13,240 nucleotides of DNA, taken from contig CANRHJ010000040.1 of NCBI GenBank assembly GCA_947630355.1, positions 1-13,240 of the forward strand. Reading direction: 5' to 3'. Below are positions 1-4,692 of the stretch, one piece after another (within the stretch, counting starts at the first letter, position 1; every line of letters begins with the position of its first letter). This DNA is from Candidatus Gastranaerophilales bacterium (GTDB lineage: Bacteria > Cyanobacteriota > Vampirovibrionia > Gastranaerophilales > Gastranaerophilaceae). Made by a program: the position numbers and the translations under genes. A model generated the notes under the pieces. It was not told the origin of the DNA and searched no databases. It saw only the letters and a program-made list of their open reading frames with translations.

Positions 1-1
1 T

Positions 2-169
2 TTAATTGAGGCAAAATATACTATATGTGAATTTGCAAATATTATAGGTATTCACAGGATTACATTATATAAAATATTCTCAAGAAAAATGATACCGAGC
101 ATTGAAATTTTGCATAAAATATTTACAGGCTTAGGCTATGATTTAAAATTATCCGCGCAAAAAGTATAA
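2..169 (+). CDS. XRE-type helix-turn-helix protein, antidote-like (3' end only)
   Basis: The window opens inside a plus-strand frame whose last 55 codons are present; the start lies upstream. The visible part is one helix-turn-helix followed by a short tail: an EFANIIGI helix, a turn, a recognition helix around HRITLYKIFS, then PSIEILHKIFTGLGYDLKL. The pattern 'lYK..s....PS...L.Ki...LGydL' is the C-terminal half of Cro/C1-type domains, and it most resembles the small DNA-binding antidotes of HigBA/RelBE-like addiction modules. In that family the toxin gene usually sits just upstream, which is outside the window, so the toxin-antitoxin role is inferred. An orphan phage-type repressor is the main alternative. 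It is followed by about 100 bases without a recognisable gene. Confidence 0.6.
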   Translation, partial: LIEAKYTICEFANIIGIHRITLYKIFSRKMIPSIEILHKIFTGLGYDLKLSAQKV

Positions 170-263
170 ACATGAAATGCTGAAAAGCAAGTTCTTGTAC
201 AAAAGGACTCATTTTTTTAATTATTTTGATAATCAGAATTACATCAAAAAAATTAGGAAGAAT

Positions 264-287
264 TAAATAAACTTTTATTTATTTTTT
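264..287 (+). terminator. weak A/T-only hairpin plus T-run, possible terminator
   Basis: TAAATAAA (264-271) and TTTATTTA (274-281) are inverted copies, followed by six T (282-287). The arrangement could end transcription of the upstream HTH gene, and it overlaps the stop codon of the convergent MerR-like gene. All stem pairs are A-T and the loop is very short, so in such an A+T-rich region it may be chance. Confidence 0.25.
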
Positions 288-628
288 ATCAATCCTTGAT
301 AAATAGAATTTTCTTTTAGCTTTTTTAAAAGTTTTATTATTTCGATATCTTTTTCCCTTAGTATATTTTTATTTATATAATATTTTGAGGTTAATAATAT
401 ACGAATAGCAGGGATTGTAACTCCAAGTTTTATTAAATCTCTGATATCTTGCAGCCATTTTATATCATTTATACTATACAGTCTTTTCCCATCTTTTTTA
501 TTATTCTTTCTATATGGAGAAATTAATCCTTCTTCTTCATAGGTTCTTAGCCTGTCACAAGAAATATCTAACAGTTTTGCTGCCTGGCTTATTTGATAGA
601 ATGGTTCATTTTGATTTAAATTTTGCAT
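275..628 (-). CDS. MerR-superfamily HTH regulator, HspR-like
   Basis: This 117-residue protein has a MerR-type winged helix at the N-terminus. The first HTH spans about residues 11-30 (ISQAAKLLDIS..RLRTYEEEGLI), the wing is at 47-56 (GKRLYSINDI), and a second helix pair covers about 57-80 (WLQDIRDLIKLGVTIPAIRILL). The 'LRTYEEEGLISPYR' segment is closer to HspR/GlnR-type members than to metal sensors. The only cysteine (C24) lies inside the HTH, so no metal-binding loop is present. The tail (about 92-107) is a charged, heptad-like helix that could dimerise. A GAGG ribosome site lies 5 bases before the ATG. HspR proteins repress chaperone operons, but no chaperone gene is visible, so the target is unknown. 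It is divergent from the DUF1796 gene and shares a 179-base spacer with it, making local control of that gene plausible but unproven. Confidence 0.8.
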   Translation of the reverse strand: MQNLNQNEPFYQISQAAKLLDISCDRLRTYEEEGLISPYRKNNKKDGKRLYSINDIKWLQDIRDLIKLGVTIPAIRILLTSKYYINKNILREKDIEIIKLLKKLKENSIYQGLIKNK

Positions 629-693
629 ATCAACCTCATTATTATTATAAATCTCAATAAATTTTCTTAAAATTTAGGTGTATTAATTTATAG

Positions 694-767
694 ATAAATA
701 GAGTATGATATATAATATAAACTTAGGTTTTATAATAACTAATATTGTGATATTATAAATAGAGTAT
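694..767. repeat. pair of 13-base direct repeats in divergent spacer
   Basis: ATAAATAGAGTAT occurs exactly at 694-706 and again at 755-767, 61 bases apart start to start, between the MerR-like gene and the DUF1796 gene. The second copy ends one base before a candidate -10 element (768-773). This placement suits a regulator-binding site, but the match is A/T-rich and could be coincidental. Confidence 0.4.
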
Positions 768-773
768 TGTAAT
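745..773 (+). promoter_or_regulatory. candidate sigma70-type promoter for the DUF1796 gene
   Basis: TTGTGA (745-750) and TGTAAT (768-773) are separated by 17 bases and match the -35 and -10 consensus at 4/6 and 5/6. Transcription would start near 780, leaving a leader of about 28 bases that holds AGAAAGG (795-801), 6 bases before the ATG at 808. A perfect TATAAT at 711-716 is an alternative but has no good -35 partner. Confidence 0.35.
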
Positions 774-807
774 TTGAATGATTATATAAATTTAAGAAAG
801 GTAACTA

Positions 808-1575
808 ATGAAAAAGGAATTTGATTTAATTTTCGGTATTGGAGAGAATTGCGATACTTCATCAATTTTACGCATGAATAATCTGCAAACAAACTCTTAT
901 CCGTTTGATTGGCTCGGAAATTCAAAATTTACCAATAATATAGATATTATTATTAATAAATTTAATGACTTTTTAAATAAAGAAGACTTGGAAATAGTCC
1001 TTAATACTAATAATAAAGATAATGATTGCTACTATAACAAAAGAACTCAACTATTCTTTATACATGATTTTCCTATCGGTAAAAATTTTGAAACGCAATA
1101 TCCGTTTGTAAAACAAAAATATGAAAGAAGATATAAACGCTTGTTATATAAAATTAATAATAGCAAAAAAATTATGATTGTTTACATAACAAAAACTCCT
1201 GAAAAGATTGATAATATTGTATCACAGATAAAATGCCGAAAAAATACATTAGAGAAATTATTCCCAAAATCAGAAATATATTTTTTATATATTATTAACT
1301 CCAATGAAGAAAAATACATATATGAAAATCATATTTTAAATCTTAAGATAATATTTGATGAAATTAGCAATCAAAAAAAAATAATAAATTTCTTTAATAT
1401 AAAATTTAGCTATAAAAAAAATATAAGCAAAAAAATTATGAGTAGCTACAGGTTGAAAATGACATTTTTTGATATTATTAATAATTTTATATATCTTTTT
1501 AAAAAATTTATAATAAATTTAATACCAAATAAGCGTATACAAATAGAATTAAGGCATAGAAACAAATATTCATGA
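808..1575 (+). CDS. DUF1796 family putative papain-like cysteine peptidase
   Basis: The first ~165 residues of this 255-residue protein match the DUF1796 pattern. Residues 10-15 (GIGENC) hold the presumed nucleophile C15. They are followed by 'LRMNNLQTNSYPFDW', whose SYPFDW (30-35) is the family hallmark, and by a later HDF (86-88) whose H86 could be the catalytic partner. A conserved-looking strand 'KIMIVYITKTPEK' comes next. The family is predicted, not shown, to be a papain-fold peptidase or transferase, and it often lies in surface-polysaccharide loci. The C-terminal ~55 residues are lysine-rich with hydrophobic clusters (about 220-242) and could lie on a membrane. No signal peptide is seen. 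It is a single gene, convergent with bioC. Its coding sequence is even richer in A and T than its neighbours, which suggests possible transfer. The substrate is unknown. Confidence 0.72.
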   Translation: MKKEFDLIFGIGENCDTSSILRMNNLQTNSYPFDWLGNSKFTNNIDIIINKFNDFLNKEDLEIVLNTNNKDNDCYYNKRTQLFFIHDFPIGKNFETQYPFVKQKYERRYKRLLYKINNSKKIMIVYITKTPEKIDNIVSQIKCRKNTLEKLFPKSEIYFLYIINSNEEKYIYENHILNLKIIFDEISNQKKIINFFNIKFSYKKNISKKIMSSYRLKMTFFDIINNFIYLFKKFIINLIPNKRIQIELRHRNKYS

Positions 1576-1628
1576 TAAAAACAGTATCAAAAAATAAATT
1601 TAAGAAAAGAAAGAAACAACCGAAAGAC

Positions 1629-2348
1629 TTATTGAAGAATTATATATACGGGATTGTAGGTTAAATAAATTTTATTACAAAGAGTATATTTTTCCGTGTA
1701 TTTTTCTTCAAATTCCTTTAATTTTGACTTTGTCAGCTTTACTTCTTTTACTGCATTTACTCCCGTTAATTTAAAATGTTTTATTATATCTATCGGTTTA
1801 TCAAAATATACTCTTGTTTCCTCTGATAAATATTTAATTACGTTATATTTTTTATTAAGAATATCAACATCCAAATATTGATTATCAATATTAAAAAACT
1901 CTTTAATTTCTTTCAAATTTTCGCAGCCGAAAACAGAAAAAGCGATTATTCCGTCTTTTGTCAGATGCTCTGTCAGGTTTGATATTGTTTTATATATATC
2001 ACTACACCACTGCAGCGATGCATTTGAAATAATCAAGTCATAATTTTTATTCAAGCTGATTTCCTCAATATCTCCTTCTATAAATTCGGCATCCGGTATA
2101 ATTTTATCAATATATCTTTTTGCATCTGGGATTATATCGTTATAAGTATATTCTTTAAACTCTATATTTTTTATTAATTCTTTTGTTAAAATTCCCGTTC
2201 CCGCGCCTGTTTCAAATATATTTTTATAATTCTTATCAGGCAGAATATCGACTAATTTTGCGGCCATCTGCTTTTGAATGAACGCATTATCTTCATAGGT
2301 TTTTATGCTGTTTGAAAACCTTCTTTTTACCAGGAGTTTATTTCTCAT
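1629..2348 (-). CDS. bioC: malonyl-ACP O-methyltransferase BioC
   Basis: This is a class I SAM-dependent methyltransferase. It caps the free carboxyl of malonyl-ACP (or -CoA) as a methyl ester so the fatty-acid cycle can elongate it to pimeloyl-ACP methyl ester. The N-terminal 'RRFSNSIKTYEDNAFIQKQMA' is typical of BioC. The SAM-binding motif is 'IFETGAGTGILTKEL', motif II is near 'YTYNDIIPDA', and 'YDLIISNASLQW' is the BioC acceptor-side signature. A start five codons upstream (2363) is open, but I chose 2348. There GGGAAGAG sits 5 bases before the ATG, and the ATG overlaps the stop of bioG as ATGA, giving 239 residues, close to the usual BioC length of about 250. It is the last gene of the bioF-bioG-bioC run and is translationally coupled to bioG. 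The C-terminal part is divergent, as is usual for the family. Confidence 0.9.
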   Translation of the reverse strand: MRNKLLVKRRFSNSIKTYEDNAFIQKQMAAKLVDILPDKNYKNIFETGAGTGILTKELIKNIEFKEYTYNDIIPDAKRYIDKIIPDAEFIEGDIEEISLNKNYDLIISNASLQWCSDIYKTISNLTEHLTKDGIIAFSVFGCENLKEIKEFFNIDNQYLDVDILNKKYNVIKYLSEETRVYFDKPIDIIKHFKLTGVNAVKEVKLTKSKLKEFEEKYTEKYTLCNKIYLTYNPVYIILQ

Positions 2349-2971
2349 AACAGCTCTTCCCATTTTGTATAAAAATTAAAAATGTAATGCGGAGCATCAA
2401 GTTCCGTTATTTCAATATCCTTTTCACTCCAAAATCTCAATTGATTTTTATACGGCATTATTCTGTCTTTTGTTGATATTACAGCTTTATTAAACTTCAA
2501 ATATTTCTCGGGTTTTAAATCTCGTATTGCAATCAATTCCGACTTTAACTCTTCTGTTGAACGTGTTGTGTATTTTTTTAAATCGACATGAGTTGTTATT
2601 TTCTTAATAAATTTCTCTTTCGAAAATTCGTTAAAATTTTCCGCCGTCAGATTATAAACCGCTTCGGGTATTCCGTAATCATCATCAATCGGCTTTTGCG
2701 TTCCGTTTATCGCAATATATTTATCAAACCCCTTAAAAGTTTCATAATAAATATTACTTACATAGACTCCCATAGACCATGCCAGTAATATTTTATATTC
2801 ATAATTTGAAAAATCAAAGTCGGATTTATCGGTATCAGTATAGTTATAAAACATCAAGACGTCAAAATCATTAAAACTCAGATGTGAAACAACTTTTTCA
2901 TCCATCCCCCAACCGTTAAAAAACACTATTAATTTTTTATTATTTGATTTATTAAGCCATTTATATTTCAT
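2345..2971 (-). CDS. bioG: pimeloyl-[ACP] methyl ester esterase BioG (DUF452)
   Basis: This 208-residue alpha/beta hydrolase is of the BioG type, one of several unrelated-in-detail esterases (BioH, BioG, BioK, BioJ) that free pimeloyl-ACP from its methyl ester. The opening 'KKLIVFFNGWGMDE' is the DUF452 signature. The nucleophile elbow reads AWSMGV, giving S66. The other triad members are likely D169 in 'STKDRIMPYKNQ' and H195 in 'DAPHYIF'. There is no signal peptide, so it is cytosolic. The ATG lies inside the end of bioF (11-base overlap) and its stop overlaps the bioC start, so all three genes should be made from one message. A BioG next to BioC and BioF is a well-known arrangement, for example in Bacteroidota. 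Function is assigned with good confidence from motif and context together. Confidence 0.9.
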   Translation of the reverse strand: MKYKWLNKSNNKKLIVFFNGWGMDEKVVSHLSFNDFDVLMFYNYTDTDKSDFDFSNYEYKILLAWSMGVYVSNIYYETFKGFDKYIAINGTQKPIDDDYGIPEAVYNLTAENFNEFSKEKFIKKITTHVDLKKYTTRSTEELKSELIAIRDLKPEKYLKFNKAVISTKDRIMPYKNQLRFWSEKDIEITELDAPHYIFNFYTKWEELL

Positions 2972-4097
2972 TTTTCATATTTTTCGCAATATTTATAACC
3001 GATTTATATTCTTCAAAAGTAATATCCGCCGTTAAAGATAATCTCAGCCTTGAAGTGTTAACCGGCACGGTGGGCGGGCGCACGGGAAGCACATAATATC
3101 CTTTGCTTTGGAGATGTTCCGCTATTTTTATAGTTTTATTGTTTTCCCCTATTATGACAGGTACTATCTGGCTCTGTGATTGTACTTTGTTTATTAAATC
3201 ATTCAATTTTTTTGATTTTTCTTTTACTTTATCAATTTTTTCTTCAATTAAAAAATTAGTCCACATAACATTGATTGAAGGCAGAGCAGTTGAGAAAATG
3301 AATGAATTTGCTTTATTTGTAAGGAAATCAATAATTGTCTTGTCGGCTGCGCAGAAGGCACCCATCGAAGCAAATGATTTACCAAGTGTTGCCGTTATTA
3401 TATCGACTTCATCAAGGAGATTTTCTCTATCTGATATTCCGGCAAGATTGTTTCCAAAAATACCGAAAGCATGTGCTTCATCTATCATTAAAAAACAATC
3501 GTATTTTTTCTTTAATTCAACCAATTTTTTAATATCCGCAATATCACCATCCATGCTGAATACGGACTCTGATATTATTATTGCTTTCTTATGATTATTT
3601 CTGTGCTTTTTTAAAAGTTCTTCTAAGTTTTCATAATCAAAATGTCTGTACCTGTAAAAAGGTGTCATAGATAAGCGCATCCCGTCTATGATGCTGGCAT
3701 GGTTTAACTTGTCGGAGAATATAACGTCATCCCGATTTACCAATGATGAAACCACTCCCAAGTTGCACTGATATCCCGTATTAAAAAGCAGACAAGTCTC
3801 CTTTTTAAAGATTTTTGCCAGATTATTTTCCAATCTTTTATATATCTCTGATGTTCCCGTTAAAAGCCTTGATGATGTTGAAGAAAATATAAATTCCCTG
3901 CTGCCGTGATACTTTGTGATAAATTCTTCTGTTAAATCTTTATCAGTTGAAAGATTTAAGTAATCATTAGAGGAAAAATTAAGTAAATCTCTCCCGTTTA
4001 CCGTTATATATTTTGAGTGTTTCGACTCTATATCATTAATATGCCTGAAATTATCTCTTTCTTTCAGTTTGTTTATTTCATCATTATAAAAACTCAT
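2961..4097 (-). CDS. bioF: 8-amino-7-oxononanoate synthase BioF
   Basis: This PLP-dependent alpha-oxoamine synthase joins pimeloyl-ACP (or -CoA) and L-alanine to 8-amino-7-oxononanoate with loss of CO2. Numbered from the chosen start, PLP-site residues are H133 (DKLNHAS), D206 and H209 (MIDEAHAFG) and the Schiff-base lysine K240 (TLGKSFASMGAF). 'NFSSNDYLNLS' near 40-50 and 'RPPTVPVNTSRLRLSLTA' near the C-terminus are further family blocks. The frame stays open 20 codons upstream to a TTG (4157), but those residues are hydrophobic and unlike BioF. 'MSFYNDEINK' aligns with the normal BioF N-terminus, and 378 residues fits the usual length of about 385. No Shine-Dalgarno sequence is visible before this ATG, which instead lies in a perfect palindrome. 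It is first in the bioFGC operon and divergent from the 4214 gene. Confidence 0.93.
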   Translation of the reverse strand: MSFYNDEINKLKERDNFRHINDIESKHSKYITVNGRDLLNFSSNDYLNLSTDKDLTEEFITKYHGSREFIFSSTSSRLLTGTSEIYKRLENNLAKIFKKETCLLFNTGYQCNLGVVSSLVNRDDVIFSDKLNHASIIDGMRLSMTPFYRYRHFDYENLEELLKKHRNNHKKAIIISESVFSMDGDIADIKKLVELKKKYDCFLMIDEAHAFGIFGNNLAGISDRENLLDEVDIITATLGKSFASMGAFCAADKTIIDFLTNKANSFIFSTALPSINVMWTNFLIEEKIDKVKEKSKKLNDLINKVQSQSQIVPVIIGENNKTIKIAEHLQSKGYYVLPVRPPTVPVNTSRLRLSLTADITFEEYKSVINIAKNMKNEI

Positions 4098-4106
4098 ATT
4101 ATGAGT
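4092..4106. promoter_or_regulatory. 15-base palindrome over the bioF start codon
   Basis: ACTCAT-ATT-ATGAGT is a perfect dyad with 6-base arms, and the bioF ATG (4097-4095 on the minus strand) lies within it. It could be an operator or a small mRNA hairpin masking the start, where no ribosome site is seen. It does not resemble the long BirA operator. Confidence 0.35.
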
Positions 4107-4213
4107 ATAATACAAAAAACTTATAATATTTCTTAATTTAATTTTAAAAAATATCAAATTCTCTAATTTATATGTTTTATAAAATCACAAGAAAAATTTG
4201 AAAGGAGTATTAT

Positions 4214-4633
4214 ATGGTACCGGTAAGTATGAATTCATGTTTAAATGATGTATATGTAAACAGAGTTTCAAGACAGGAAAGAAACACTGATGAAAAAGTT
4301 TTTAGAGATGCTCAAAAAATGATGAAGAAATCTGAAGTCAGAAATGCAGATTGGGGTATGGAAGCAGCTCAAAATTGTTTAGCAAGAGATCTTGTCAACT
4401 GTAATGCAGATGAATTCTCTCTTATTACAGCAAAATTAGATTATATTCAAAACTATATGAACAACAATTTAGCAACAGATAATGACTTAAATTGTAATAC
4501 ATTAAAAACAAAAGCAGAAATTATGCCGGCAAAAACCGAAGCGGTTAAAACATATGGTAATGTTGCTACTAACATACTTGATTCCTCCGCTGAATTAGTT
4601 AAAACTATCAAACCCTTAAACTTGGTTGCGTAA
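4214..4633 (+). CDS. orphan 139-residue soluble protein, function unknown
   Basis: I do not recognise this protein. AAAGGAG sits 6 bases before the ATG, the best ribosome site near the biotin operon, and it favours this start over the in-frame M6. The protein appears soluble: no signal peptide or membrane segment is seen. It looks mostly helical, rich in N, K, A and M, with four scattered cysteines (C9, C55, C63, C94) that form no obvious metal motif. The first ~45 residues are highly charged; 46-85 (WGMEAAQNCLARDLV...LITAKLDYIQNYM) and 105-130 look like amphipathic helices. It is monocistronic, divergent from bioF, and closed by a strong terminator, so it is probably well expressed. Base composition is slightly less A+T-rich than the surrounding genes. 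The regular codon pattern, ribosome site and terminator support a real gene. Confidence 0.75.
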   Translation: MVPVSMNSCLNDVYVNRVSRQERNTDEKVFRDAQKMMKKSEVRNADWGMEAAQNCLARDLVNCNADEFSLITAKLDYIQNYMNNNLATDNDLNCNTLKTKAEIMPAKTEAVKTYGNVATNILDSSAELVKTIKPLNLVA

Positions 4634-4658
4634 TATAATAACTCCATAATATATTTAT

Positions 4659-4692
4659 AAAAACAAAGTGTAGTTTCATACACTTTGTTTTT
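4659..4692. terminator. strong bidirectional intrinsic terminator
   Basis: AAACAAAGTGTA (4661-4672) and TACACTTTGTTT (4679-4690) are exact inverted copies around a 6-base loop GTTTCA, and two more A-T pairs extend the stem at 4659-4660 and 4691-4692. T-rich tracts follow on both strands, so it can end both the 139-residue gene (+) and the YhaN-like gene (-). The outer stem base touches the YhaN-like stop codon. Confidence 0.9.

Noticed and set aside
1572..1664. A 30-codon plus-strand frame starting at an ATGA overlap with the DUF1796 stop, very lysine-rich.
   Set aside because: It has no ribosome site of its own, a low-complexity A-rich composition, resembles no family, and runs 36 bases into the 3' end of bioC. 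More likely chance, or a worn remnant.
2349..2363. Earlier ATG for bioC at 2363.
   Set aside because: The ATG at 2348 has a well-spaced GGGAAGAG and the ATGA overlap with bioG, and the family N-terminus begins there.
3103..3594. 163-codon plus-strand frame opposite bioF.
   Set aside because: It is a mirror of a strongly conserved gene, has no ribosome site and has an implausible composition.
4092..4131. BirA (biotin repressor) operator in front of bioF.
   Set aside because: The dyad is only 15 bases and lacks the long spaced TTGTAAACC-like half sites of BirA operators.
4098..4157. Upstream extension of bioF by 20 codons to a TTG start.
   Set aside because: The extra residues are hydrophobic, do not match BioF, and the family N-terminus aligns with the ATG at 4097.
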